The position numbers and the translations under genes are program-made. From Roseateles depolymerans (GTDB lineage Bacteria; Pseudomonadota; Gammaproteobacteria; Burkholderiales; Burkholderiaceae_C), in NCBI RefSeq assembly GCF_003387155.1, contig NZ_QUMT01000002.1, positions 1,059,694 to 1,123,693 on the forward strand: a stretch of 64,000 nt of DNA, in the 5' to 3' direction. Positions 1 through 8,861 of the stretch are shown here, piece after piece. The notes below the pieces were generated by a model that worked only from the letters and a program-made list of their open reading frames with translations, had not been told where the DNA came from and ran no database searches. The stretch's first letter is position 1; every line of letters begins with the position of its first letter.

Positions 1-2
1 AA

Positions 3-3000
3 GACCTGGCGCTGCTGGCCGAGCAGCGCGCCCCGCTGTCAGGCCGCCATCTGGCCCGCTACGAGCGGGACCAGCTTCGCCGTCGCCAGGTCGCTTTCCT
101 TGGTGCCATCGACAGCCTGCAGGCCAAGGCCCGTGAGCTGCTGCCCGCCTCCTGGGGCACCGGCCAGCATGAACCGGCCGTGGCCTTGCTGATCGCCTTC
201 ATCAAGGTGCTGGAGAAGGTCCAGGGCCTCATCAACCGGTTTCCGGCGCGCCATGCGGATTTCTATTACCGCGAGGTGCTGGGCTTCCTGCCCCGGGGGC
301 CTCGGGACGACACGGTGCTGCTGGCCTGCCAGCGTGATCCGCGTGCCAAGGGCGATGTGCAGGTGGGCGCCGGTGTGCTCTTTGATGCCGGCAAGGATGC
401 CGCCGGACGGCCGGTGCGCTTTCGCAGCGAGCAGCCGCTGGCGGTGACCGACACCCGGGTGGCCAGCGTGCGCAGCCTGTTTCTGGAGCGGCAGTCCGCC
501 ATCTCGCCCGAATGCCGTTTCGGCTTTGTCACCCAGGCCAAGGCAGGCACGCTGGGGCTGGGCCAGGGGCAGGAGGTCCGGCTCTTCGGCGGCGACCCGG
601 CCACGCCGCAGGCCCGCATCGGGCTGGCCATCATCTCGCCCATCCTCGCGCTGGCCGAGGGCGAGCGGATGATCCACATCGAGCTGCGCATGCGGCGCGA
701 CACCGCCTTCACCGCCCGGTCGCTCAAGGAGCTGATCGCGGACATCGAGGCCGTCGGCGATCTGCCCCATGCCACGCCCGAGGACCGTGAACAGCGCGAC
801 GCCGCCCTGCAGCGCGCCATGGGCCTGCTGCTGGTGCGGTGGATGATGGCGGACGAGGCCAGCCTCACCCACACGCCCCTGACGCCGAAGGACTGGCAAC
901 GGGTCTGGGACCTGGTGAAGCGGCTGAACGGGCCACAGCCCACCGCGTCGACCGCCGACCCGATGAGCCTGTTCAGCCCCGGCACCGGGGGCCTCACGCC
1001 CGAGCCCAACCGCGAGCTGATCTTCACCAGCCTCTTCCAGCGAGCGCTGCGCCTGTCCCTCAGTGCCAGCGACGGCTGGCTGGAAGCGAGTGATGTGCAG
1101 GTCTCGCCGGCCGTCAGCGGCGGGCTGCTGCTGCAGGTGCGGCTGCCCGCCTCCGCGCCGGCCATCATCGGCTGCGACCCGGTGCTGCACGGCGACGAAT
1201 GGGGCACCCGGCTGCCGATGGCCCGGCTGGAGCTCGGCCAGGCAGGCGGCTGCTACGCCTACTCCCTGCTGTGCGACGTGCCCCTGAAGGAAGCCGTGAT
1301 CCGCGTGAATGTGTCCGGGGTGCGCCAGCTGCTGCTGTCCAACAGCCTGGGTCGCCTGGATGCGACCAAGCCCTTCATGCCCTTCGGGCCGCTGCCCATG
1401 GTGTCGTCCAGCGTCATGGTGGGTTCCCAGGAGGCCGCCCGCAAGAACCTGACGCGGATGGTGCTGCACCTGCAGTGGTCCGGTCTCCCCCAGGGGCCGG
1501 GCGGTTTCACCAGCCACTATGCGGGCTACGGCCTGCAGCAGCGCACCGAGACTTTCACGGCCACCCTGTCCCTGCTGCGGGACGGCCAGTGGGTGCCTTG
1601 CGGCGCCACCCCGACTCTGCGCCTGTTCAGCACCGACGGGGAAGGACGCCTGCTGGACGAGCAGGAACTCCAGGCCGACAGCGCCACCCTCGCCCACCAG
1701 ATGCGCGCCAGCGAAGCCCTGTGGGACAGCCAGAACCCGCCGCGCAACGGCCTGCTGCGCCTGCAGCTGGCGGCACCGCAGGCGGCCTTCGGGCATGCGG
1801 CCTATCCCTCGGTGCTGTCCGAGGTGGTGGCGACCAATGCGCGACTGCGTCGGCGTCCGCGGCCGGTTCCCCAGCCGCCCTACACGCCGCTGCTGGAGAC
1901 CCTCAGCCTCGACTATGACGCCGACACGGTCATCGCCCTGGACCGCGACGACGGCCCCGGGGAAGGCGTCGACGGCGAACGGCTGATGCACCTGCGGCCG
2001 TTCGGCATGACGTCTCTGCATGAGGGCGATGCCCTGTCCGGACAGACCGTGTTGCCGCGCTTCGACTTCGACGGCCAACTGCTGATCGGACTGGAATCGT
2101 CCGACCCCGCCGGCCCTCTGACCCTGCTCTTCGAGCTGAAGGAGTCCCCGGTGCGGCCCGGCCAGCAGCGGGCCCTGACCCGTCCTCAGTGGGCAGTGCT
2201 GCACCGGGACCACTGGCTGCCGCTGCCCACCCATGCGGTGCTGTCGGACGAGACGGACGGCTTTCTCACCTCCGGCATCATCACGCTGGAGTTGCCGGGG
2301 GACCTGAGCTGCGATCAGTCGCTGATGCCGGGGGGGCTGTTCTGGCTGCGCGTCGGCGCTCAGGACGGCTTCGACACCTTCGCCCGCCTGCGCGATATCC
2401 GCTGCCAGGCCCTGCGGGCCGTGCGCGCCCCGGCGCCCCCTGCGCCCGCGCCGACCAAGGCGCCGCCCCCCGCGCCCCCGACGCTGCTGGAAGCCGGGCG
2501 CATCCAGCGTGCCATCACCACCCTCAGCGGGGTGACCCGCATCGCGCAGGTCGGCACGTCGGTGGGCCTGCGGCCGGCCGAGGATGTCCGCGCGCTCTAC
2601 ACCCGGGCCGGTGAGCGGCTGATGCACAAGAACCGGGCCAGCACCGCCTGGGACCTGGAGCGCCTGCTGCTGGACCGCTTCCCCGAGGTCTTCAAGGCCC
2701 GCTGCCTCACCGCCGACGAAGTGGTCGACGATGCCGGCCAGCATGGCGACCACCTGCCTCCCGGCAGCGTGGTGGTGGTGGCCGTGCCCACCGTTCCGCG
2801 CAACCAGCCGCAGTTGGCCTGCGAGCAGCCCCGCTTCAGCGCGGTGCAACTGCGCCGCATGGCGGCCACCTTGCGGGCGCTGGCCTCGCCCTTTGCCCAC
2901 ATCGAGGTCCGCAACCCGATGTACGAGCAACTCCAGCTGCGCGGCGTGGTCGGCCTGCAGCCCGGCGCCCATCCGGGTGCGACGCTGCAGCGCTTGAACC

Positions 3001-3368
3001 GCTCCTTGGTGGAGATGCTGTCCCCGTGGATGGACAGCGGCTATCCGGCCCGTTTCGACTGGACCATCCGGGCGGAGGACATCGAGGCGCGCCTGCGCAT
3101 GCAGCCGGGCGTGGCCTTCATCACCCAGCTCTCGCTGCTGCGCGTGAGCCAGGATGACAACGGCCTGTACCGGCTGGCCGATACCGCCCGGGAAGCCCGC
3201 GACGAGCGGCGGCACATCCGCAGCAGCCGTCCCTGGAGCCTGGCCGTGCCCATGCCGCAGCACCTGCTGACCGACACCCACGGCTTCAGCCACTCGGCGC
3301 CCCTGCCTACCGGCATTTCAAAACTGGCGATTGGCAGCACCTTCGTCATCCGCGGAGCCAACGCATGA
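3..3368 (+). CDS. eCIS baseplate protein, gp6/J-like (5' end outside window)
   Basis: The reading frame is open from the left edge (no stop from base 3), so this is the C-terminal 1121 residues of a longer gene; the internal GTG at 180 is not the real start. It looks like the large baseplate-wedge protein of extracellular contractile injection systems. The central part reads NRELIFTSLFQRALRLSLSA, followed by long beta-rich stretches and a KPFMPFGPLP segment near nt 1370. That segment resembles one I recall in eCIS J/gp6-like proteins. The C-terminal quarter has a proline/alanine linker (about nt 2420-2490) and a compact domain that may contact neighbouring baseplate subunits. It overlaps the next gene by 4 bases (ATGA), and the run of coupled genes downstream matches an Afp/PVC-like late module. 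A T6SS TssF-type protein is an alternative, but the neighbours argue against it. Confidence 0.75.
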   Translation, partial: DLALLAEQRAPLSGRHLARYERDQLRRRQVAFLGAIDSLQAKARELLPASWGTGQHEPAVALLIAFIKVLEKVQGLINRFPARHADFYYREVLGFLPRGPRDDTVLLACQRDPRAKGDVQVGAGVLFDAGKDAAGRPVRFRSEQPLAVTDTRVASVRSLFLERQSAISPECRFGFVTQAKAGTLGLGQGQEVRLFGGDPATPQARIGLAIISPILALAEGERMIHIELRMRRDTAFTARSLKELIADIEAVGDLPHATPEDREQRDAALQRAMGLLLVRWMMADEASLTHTPLTPKDWQRVWDLVKRLNGPQPTASTADPMSLFSPGTGGLTPEPNRELIFTSLFQRALRLSLSASDGWLEASDVQVSPAVSGGLLLQVRLPASAPAIIGCDPVLHGDEWGTRLPMARLELGQAGGCYAYSLLCDVPLKEAVIRVNVSGVRQLLLSNSLGRLDATKPFMPFGPLPMVSSSVMVGSQEAARKNLTRMVLHLQWSGLPQGPGGFTSHYAGYGLQQRTETFTATLSLLRDGQWVPCGATPTLRLFSTDGEGRLLDEQELQADSATLAHQMRASEALWDSQNPPRNGLLRLQLAAPQAAFGHAAYPSVLSEVVATNARLRRRPRPVPQPPYTPLLETLSLDYDADTVIALDRDDGPGEGVDGERLMHLRPFGMTSLHEGDALSGQTVLPRFDFDGQLLIGLESSDPAGPLTLLFELKESPVRPGQQRALTRPQWAVLHRDHWLPLPTHAVLSDETDGFLTSGIITLELPGDLSCDQSLMPGGLFWLRVGAQDGFDTFARLRDIRCQALRAVRAPAPPAPAPTKAPPPAPPTLLEAGRIQRAITTLSGVTRIAQVGTSVGLRPAEDVRALYTRAGERLMHKNRASTAWDLERLLLDRFPEVFKARCLTADEVVDDAGQHGDHLPPGSVVVVAVPTVPRNQPQLACEQPRFSAVQLRRMAATLRALASPFAHIEVRNPMYEQLQLRGVVGLQPGAHPGATLQRLNRSLVEMLSPWMDSGYPARFDWTIRAEDIEARLRMQPGVAFITQLSLLRVSQDDNGLYRLADTAREARDERRHIRSSRPWSLAVPMPQHLLTDTHGFSHSAPLPTGISKLAIGSTFVIRGANA

Positions 3369-4165
3369 GCCAACAGAACCGCGACACGCTACGCAAGTTC
3401 TTCGGCGAGGGTCAGTTGCCCACCGCCGATCATTTCTCGGCCCTGATCGATTCCAACCTCAACATGGTGGACGAGGGCTTCCGCAAGAGTCCTGCCAATG
3501 GGCTGGAGGTCTCCGCGCCGCAGGGGCATGACGCCCTGTTCAGCTTCTACCGAGAGCGCAGCGGGGACAAGCCGCTGTGGTCGATGAGCTTCAACGGCCG
3601 GACTGAGCAACTGGCCTTCCGCGCCAGCGCCGCCCATGAGCGCCAGAGCGCGCCCCCGGTGCTGTCGCTGGACAGCCGCATGCGGGTGGGCGTTGGCGTG
3701 GCCGAGCCCAGCGCCACGCTCGACGTGGCCGGCGTCGTCGCGGCAACGGGCCGCCGCGGCAGCTACCCGCGTCCGGACAGCCTGCCGCTGCAGCCCAACG
3801 GCGAATGGCAGGACCTGACGGGGGACCTGCGCGGCTGCCATGCCTTCGAGGTGATGGCCGGCGCCAGCAGTGCCCAGGGCCGCCAGCCCCGTTTCGCCCT
3901 GGTGCAGGCCACGGCGATGAACACCTTCAACCCGGCCCAGCGCTGGTACCAGCGACTGCAGAACCGCAAGCCGATCCGCTCGCAACACGCCTGGTTTGGC
4001 CGCAAATGCGACCAGCTGGAACTGCGCTGGGCCACCAGCGGCAGCTCCGAACGCGTCTACCGGCTGCAGATCCGCACCCGCTGCGACTACGGTGCCGGCG
4101 CGGTGATGCGGGCCAGCCTCACGCAGCTGTGGTTTGAGGACTTCACCGGAGGCACGTCCGCATGA
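3365..4165 (+). CDS. eCIS fibre- or baseplate-associated protein
   Basis: A 266-residue soluble protein with no signal peptide. The N-terminus (QNRDTLRKFFGEGQLPTADH, then a segment ending in DEGFRK) precedes a region with VGVGVAEPSATLDVAGVVAA, the VGIGTxxPxxxLDVxG-type signature often found in phage and eCIS fibre-like proteins. The C-terminal half is beta-rich and includes LRGCHAFEVMAG and QLELRW. It starts on an ATGA overlap with the large baseplate gene and itself overlaps the following baseplate gene by 4 bases, so stoichiometric co-translation is likely. I infer a host-recognition or fibre-attachment role from the signature and position; a plain structural baseplate role is the alternative. 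Confidence 0.6.
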   Translation: MSQQNRDTLRKFFGEGQLPTADHFSALIDSNLNMVDEGFRKSPANGLEVSAPQGHDALFSFYRERSGDKPLWSMSFNGRTEQLAFRASAAHERQSAPPVLSLDSRMRVGVGVAEPSATLDVAGVVAATGRRGSYPRPDSLPLQPNGEWQDLTGDLRGCHAFEVMAGASSAQGRQPRFALVQATAMNTFNPAQRWYQRLQNRKPIRSQHAWFGRKCDQLELRWATSGSSERVYRLQIRTRCDYGAGAVMRASLTQLWFEDFTGGTSA

Positions 4166-7029
4166 AGCGCACGCTCCAACCGCCGCGCCGCGAAGTGCGG
4201 CCCCGCTCGGTCGAGGAACTGGCGCTGAACTTTCAGGCGCTGCGGGACGAAGGCCTGCACTGGCTGCAGAAGCTGGCCGGCGAGCGCTGGACCGACCACA
4301 ACCTGCATGACCCCGGCATCACGCTGCTGGAGCAGTTGTGCTTCGGCCTCACCGACCTGGTCTACCGCAGCGGATTCCCGGTGGCGGACCATCTGGCCGG
4401 ACCGGGCCACGAGATCGACTACCAGGCGCTGTCGCTGCATCCCGCGGATGCGGTCTTCCCCTGCCGCGCCACCACGCGCGAGGACCATCGCCGCTGGCTG
4501 CTGGACCATGTTCCCGGCCTGGACGACGCCAGCGTCGACCCGCTGCTGGACATGCCGGGGGTCTACCAGCTCCGGCTCAAACCCTCCGAATGGCTGGTGG
4601 GCGAGGACGAGAGCGAGGACGAAGACGCCGGCGATGCGCCCCAGAGCGATGCGGCGGCCCAGCAGGCCCGCTACGAAGTCCGCATCGCAGAAGCCCGCAA
4701 GGCCTGGCATGCCCAGCGCAATCTGGGCGAGGACCTCGCCCCCCAGGTGCACTGCGACCGCGACGTGATGTGCGAGCTGCAAGCCGCGATCGACATCGAC
4801 GGCGAGCGCGATGCGGTGCAGATCCTGGCGGATGTGTACGACCGCTGTGCCCGCTTCATTGCCGGGGCGCCGGTGGCGGACACCTTGCACGACCTGATGG
4901 GCGCTGGGAAGACGCTGGCCGACATCTATGACGGTCCGGTGATGCGGCATGGTTTCCTGCGGCCATCGCCCCTGAGCGCCAACGGGGTCCGACGACTGTT
5001 TCTGTCCGACGTGGCCGAGGAGATGCGCCGTGTACCCGGGGTCGTCGACGCCCGGGTGATCGCCATCGTCCCCGACGAACCCGACCGGGACGATCTCTCC
5101 GCCGCTGGGCAGGACATGGTGGTGGGCTCGGTGGCCTGGTTCGGCGAGGGCTGGGCGCTGTCGCTGCATCTGCCGTCCGTGCAGCGGCCGACGAAGATCG
5201 AGGTGCGGCGACGGGGACTGACGGTGGACGTGTCGGCGCGGGAGCTGCGGCGCCGGCTGAACGATCTGCAGACGGCCGGCCGTGCCCGTCGCTCCCGCCA
5301 GCAGGCCGACCAGGCAGAGCAGGCCAAGGCCCTGCTGCCCACCGGCACCCACCGCGACCTGAGTGAATACCGTTCGGTGCAGCGCCATCTGCCGGCCGTC
5401 TACGGTTTAGGCCGTCACGGTGTGCCGCCGTCCGCGCCGCCGCAGGTCAAGGCGCAGGTGAAGCAGCTCAAGGCCTACCTGCTGCTGCATGAACAGATGC
5501 TGGCCCAGGGGCTGGCCCAGTTGCAGGCCATGCGCTCGCTGTTCTCGCTGGACAACGGCGCCCGCCAGACCCTGTGGATCCAGCCGCTGACCGAAGCGCA
5601 GATTCCCGGCTTGGCCGAGCTGCTGGACGGGCCCGCCGAGCGCGATGAGATGCTGCAGAACCGCCCCTTTGCGAGCACGGCAGACATCGCCCGGGCGCAG
5701 CAGCAGCGGCTGGACGGGGGCACCGCTCGCAAGCGCCGCGTGCTGGACCATCTGCTGGCCCTGCATGGCGAGACCTATACCCAGAACAGCATGCGCCAGT
5801 TCTGCGGCCATCTGCTGCATGAGGAACTGGACACGCTGCTGCTGGAGAACAAGGCCGCCTGGCTGCGCGACATCGTCACCCTGGCCCGCGACCGGGCTGC
5901 GGGCGTGGATCTGACCCGTCCCAGTTGGGGCCAGATGGACAACTGCAGTGGGCTTCAGCGCCGGGCGAGCCTGCGGCTGGGTTTCCGGCTCTGGCACGAC
6001 CGCCCGCTGACGCGCGTGCCGCGGGACCACCGCGTGATGATCGACGCCCAGAACGACAGCGAGGACGCCGACAGTGTCGGCAGTCCCGCCACCATCACCA
6101 ACGGCGGCGGCGGCCTGGTGCCCTTGCCGCCGGAGTTCTCCGACCGGGGCATGGCGGCTGGCACCTCGGTGCGGCCGGCGACGCGCCAGCAGGTGCAGGA
6201 GGACCTGGCGCAAATGCCCTGGCTGCGGCGCCAGCGTCTGCCCGTCTCGCTGACCCGCACCGCTGCGCGCGCAGACCGCTACCGCCTGCTGCCCGCAGGA
6301 TCAGCCCCGATGACGCCGCCGCCCACCCTGCACCTGCAGGTGCCGCCGGCGGACAGCCCCGGCCTGGAAGACGATCCCGCGCCGCACGCCGCGCTGTTTG
6401 CGCTGCCGCAACCGGACCCGGCCCCCGGTTGCCGGCTGGTGCTGGGCCCCGACGAAAACGGCCGCTGGTGGGTGATCGGGAGTTTCAAGACCGAGGATGC
6501 CGCCCGCCGCGCGGCCGCCAGCCTGCGGCTGTTCATGCTGCACCTGGACCAGGAGTGCGAAGGCCTGCACCTGCTGGAGCATGTGCTGCTGCGACCGGTG
6601 CGGGCGCAGTCGCCAGAGCATCAGCAGCTCAAGCTGCCGCCGCATTTCCATCGACTCCGGATCACGGCGGTGCTGCCGGGCTGGACCACGCGCACGGCGC
6701 AGAAGAACTTTCGCCAGTTCGCCCGGGAGACTTTGCGCAGCCACACGCCGGCGCATCTGTCGCTGTCGGTGCAGTGGCTGTCGCTGGAGGACATGCAGGC
6801 CTTCGAGACCTTGTATGAGGAATGGCTGGACAGCCGCCTGGCCTTGTCCAGCGCGCCGGAGGATGTGCGCGCCCAGACCCGCACCGACCGGGTGGCGGCG
6901 CGCTTGATCGAGCTGATGCTGAGTTGGCCGCCAACCCACGAGCGGCCAACACCATCAGCACCGGCCGCACCGCCAGAAGGATCAGAAGGGACAGAGGCGC
7001 CGGGAGCGTCAGGAGGGCGATCGCCATGA
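4162..7029 (+). CDS. eCIS baseplate protein (Afp11/Afp12-like)
   Basis: A 955-residue protein. The N-terminal signature WTDHNLHDPGITLLEQL (residues 43-59) is the hallmark DPGxTLLE motif of gp6/baseplate-J related proteins in contractile injection systems. The middle has charged, probably helical stretches (DESEDEDAGD; ARRSRQQADQAEQAKALLP) separating domains. Near the C-terminus the segment LHLLEHVLLRPV sits in a domain that also recurs in eCIS baseplates, as far as I recall. It is coupled by ATGA overlaps at both ends (3365-4165 upstream, tape-measure gene downstream). Together with the first gene it would form the wedge around the spike hub at the membrane-facing end. I cannot tell from sequence alone whether it is the Afp11 or the Afp12 counterpart. 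Confidence 0.75.
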   Translation: MKRTLQPPRREVRPRSVEELALNFQALRDEGLHWLQKLAGERWTDHNLHDPGITLLEQLCFGLTDLVYRSGFPVADHLAGPGHEIDYQALSLHPADAVFPCRATTREDHRRWLLDHVPGLDDASVDPLLDMPGVYQLRLKPSEWLVGEDESEDEDAGDAPQSDAAAQQARYEVRIAEARKAWHAQRNLGEDLAPQVHCDRDVMCELQAAIDIDGERDAVQILADVYDRCARFIAGAPVADTLHDLMGAGKTLADIYDGPVMRHGFLRPSPLSANGVRRLFLSDVAEEMRRVPGVVDARVIAIVPDEPDRDDLSAAGQDMVVGSVAWFGEGWALSLHLPSVQRPTKIEVRRRGLTVDVSARELRRRLNDLQTAGRARRSRQQADQAEQAKALLPTGTHRDLSEYRSVQRHLPAVYGLGRHGVPPSAPPQVKAQVKQLKAYLLLHEQMLAQGLAQLQAMRSLFSLDNGARQTLWIQPLTEAQIPGLAELLDGPAERDEMLQNRPFASTADIARAQQQRLDGGTARKRRVLDHLLALHGETYTQNSMRQFCGHLLHEELDTLLLENKAAWLRDIVTLARDRAAGVDLTRPSWGQMDNCSGLQRRASLRLGFRLWHDRPLTRVPRDHRVMIDAQNDSEDADSVGSPATITNGGGGLVPLPPEFSDRGMAAGTSVRPATRQQVQEDLAQMPWLRRQRLPVSLTRTAARADRYRLLPAGSAPMTPPPTLHLQVPPADSPGLEDDPAPHAALFALPQPDPAPGCRLVLGPDENGRWWVIGSFKTEDAARRAAASLRLFMLHLDQECEGLHLLEHVLLRPVRAQSPEHQQLKLPPHFHRLRITAVLPGWTTRTAQKNFRQFARETLRSHTPAHLSLSVQWLSLEDMQAFETLYEEWLDSRLALSSAPEDVRAQTRTDRVAARLIELMLSWPPTHERPTPSAPAAPPEGSEGTEAPGASGGRSP

Positions 7030-8861
7030 GGGACCCTCATCTGATCGAGCACCTGCATGCCGACGCAGAGATCCACGGCGTGAACGCTGAAGAGGCCGAG
7101 ACCCGCTGGACGCAGTGGCTGCAGACCACCGGCCTTCGCTTGCTGGACGATGTGCTGGAAGACGGCTTCCGCACCACCTGCGACCCTGACGATGTCTGGA
7201 CGCTGCCCACCCTGACCCTGGACCTGGGCCCGGTCGACACACCCGACTGGGAAGAGGCCTGGGCCCGGCAACTGCCCATCGTGGCCCGTCGCGCGCTGGA
7301 GGACTGCCGCGGTCCGGGCGGCGCCAGGCACCGACCTGCCGGCGTGCGCAGCCGGCCCCAATCGCGGCTGGCGCTGCTGCTGCACTTCCTGCGCACCGGC
7401 CGCTGGCCCTGGCAGGCGCGTGGCGAAGACCCACGCCTGCTGGCGCAGGAGCTGTTGCAGCGGGACCCGGCCGCGCTGGTGGCCGCCCTGCGTCAGCAGG
7501 ACGATCGCGCGCTGCTGGTGCGCCGGCTCGTGCTGCAGTTCGACCGCCACTGGCTGGCCGCGCTGGTGCAGGCCCTGCTGCCCGGGCGACTGGCCCAAGC
7601 CCAGCGCCTGCTTGGCCTGGTGGCCCCGCACGGGCTGCAGGGCCAGGCACCGGCAGACCTCCTCCCGCTGTGGGAAGTGGTGCTGGACGAAGCGCTGGCG
7701 GCGGACGCCTCGTCGTCCAACAGCCTCGCCCGCGCTCGAAGCCAGCTCAAGGTGGCGCTGGCCCTGGGACGGGACGTGGCCGCGCGGCAGGATCCGCTGC
7801 TGGCCTTGGGCGAGGTCTGGACCCAGCTGATGCGCGAGGACGCGGCCTGGCTGCGCGAGACGCTGCAGGACGCCGCCCGGCAGGACGGGATGCGCCAACG
7901 GTTCACCCGCGCCTTGCCAGCCGCCCTGCTGCCGGACCTGCTCACGCTCTGGATGGACACCGCCCTGCATCAGGAGGTGCAGCGCTGGATCGAGACGGTG
8001 TTGACCACTGCGCCGTCGACCAGCGCAGAGACGCAGGAGCGGCGGGTGCTGCTCTGGCAGGCCACGCTGGACCATGCCCTGCGCGGCCAAACCGGCAGCT
8101 TCGAGCCGCAGCGCTACACCGACCAGGTGCGGCTGCATCTGGCCGAGCGGGCCGCGGACGGACCGCAGGCGCCGAAGCGGTGGTTCGACAAGGTGGTGGA
8201 CTCCGCAACTTCGCTGCTGTCGCGGGCGGCGCGCGCATTGGGCTTGCGCTGGCGGGGACGCAGCGCCGAGGCGCCTGCGTCGGCGTCGCTGCCCTCGCCC
8301 TTGTCCGGCGGCACGCCGGAAGATTCTGCGACCCCGCTGCAGGTCGGCAATGCCGGGCTGGTGCTGCTGCATCCCTACCTGCCGCATCTGTTTCAGCGAC
8401 TCGGGCTGTGCGACGGCCCGCGTTTCAAGGATGAGGCCGCCGCGCAGCGCGCCGCCCTGCTGCTGGAAGCCGTGGTGATGGAGACCGCGGACGACGGCGC
8501 GGCGGAGCCACTGCACCTGGACGCGGTGGAGTCGGCGCTGGGGCTCAACAAGCTGATCTGCGGCCTGCCGATGCACCAGCCGCTGCCGCGCGAATGGACG
8601 CTGAGCCCCGAGGAGCGGCAGGTCATCCATGGCCTGCTCACCGCTGTCATCCAGCACTGGCGGGTGCTGGGCAGCACCCAGGTCAACGGGCTGCGACAGA
8701 CCTTTCTGCGGCGCAGCGGCCTACTGAGCCGCGACCAGGACGGCTGGCGGCTGAAGGTGAACCCCGGTCCGTTCGACATGCTGATTGATCACCTGCCGTG
8801 GGGATATTCGGTGCTGAAGTTTGGATGGATGGAAGGGGTGCTGCATGTGGACTGGCGATGA
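7026..8861 (+). CDS. Contractile injection system tape-measure protein
   Basis: 611 residues. The family sets the length of the inner tube in eCIS particles (Afp14-like). The N-terminus (HLIEHLHADAEIHG then LPTLTLDLG) and especially the C-terminal block starting NAGLVLLHPYLPHLF (residue 442), followed by LNKLICGLP, a VNGLRQTFL segment and a terminal FDMLIDHLPWGYSVLKFGWM, form the characteristic signature of the family. The ATG at 7026 overlaps the upstream stop (ATGA), which decides the start over longer in-frame options. At about 610 residues it is short for this family, predicting a fairly short particle if length scales with the tape measure. A proline/alanine-rich stretch near nt 8270-8330 links the helical part to the conserved C-terminus. 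Confidence 0.85.
   Translation: MRDPHLIEHLHADAEIHGVNAEEAETRWTQWLQTTGLRLLDDVLEDGFRTTCDPDDVWTLPTLTLDLGPVDTPDWEEAWARQLPIVARRALEDCRGPGGARHRPAGVRSRPQSRLALLLHFLRTGRWPWQARGEDPRLLAQELLQRDPAALVAALRQQDDRALLVRRLVLQFDRHWLAALVQALLPGRLAQAQRLLGLVAPHGLQGQAPADLLPLWEVVLDEALAADASSSNSLARARSQLKVALALGRDVAARQDPLLALGEVWTQLMREDAAWLRETLQDAARQDGMRQRFTRALPAALLPDLLTLWMDTALHQEVQRWIETVLTTAPSTSAETQERRVLLWQATLDHALRGQTGSFEPQRYTDQVRLHLAERAADGPQAPKRWFDKVVDSATSLLSRAARALGLRWRGRSAEAPASASLPSPLSGGTPEDSATPLQVGNAGLVLLHPYLPHLFQRLGLCDGPRFKDEAAAQRAALLLEAVVMETADDGAAEPLHLDAVESALGLNKLICGLPMHQPLPREWTLSPEERQVIHGLLTAVIQHWRVLGSTQVNGLRQTFLRRSGLLSRDQDGWRLKVNPGPFDMLIDHLPWGYSVLKFGWMEGVLHVDWR

Noticed and set aside
39-3293. A 1084-residue open frame on the minus strand opposite the first baseplate gene, and similar long antisense frames elsewhere (for example 10770-13256, 37115-39697, 51921-54683).
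   Set aside because: Their compositions are Arg/Gln/Ala/Gly-rich without domains, they lie exactly opposite convincing genes, and they are a normal by-product of high GC codon use.
180-3368. Start of the first baseplate gene at the GTG at 180.
   Set aside because: The frame is open to the left edge with good coding sequence, so the gene begins outside the window.
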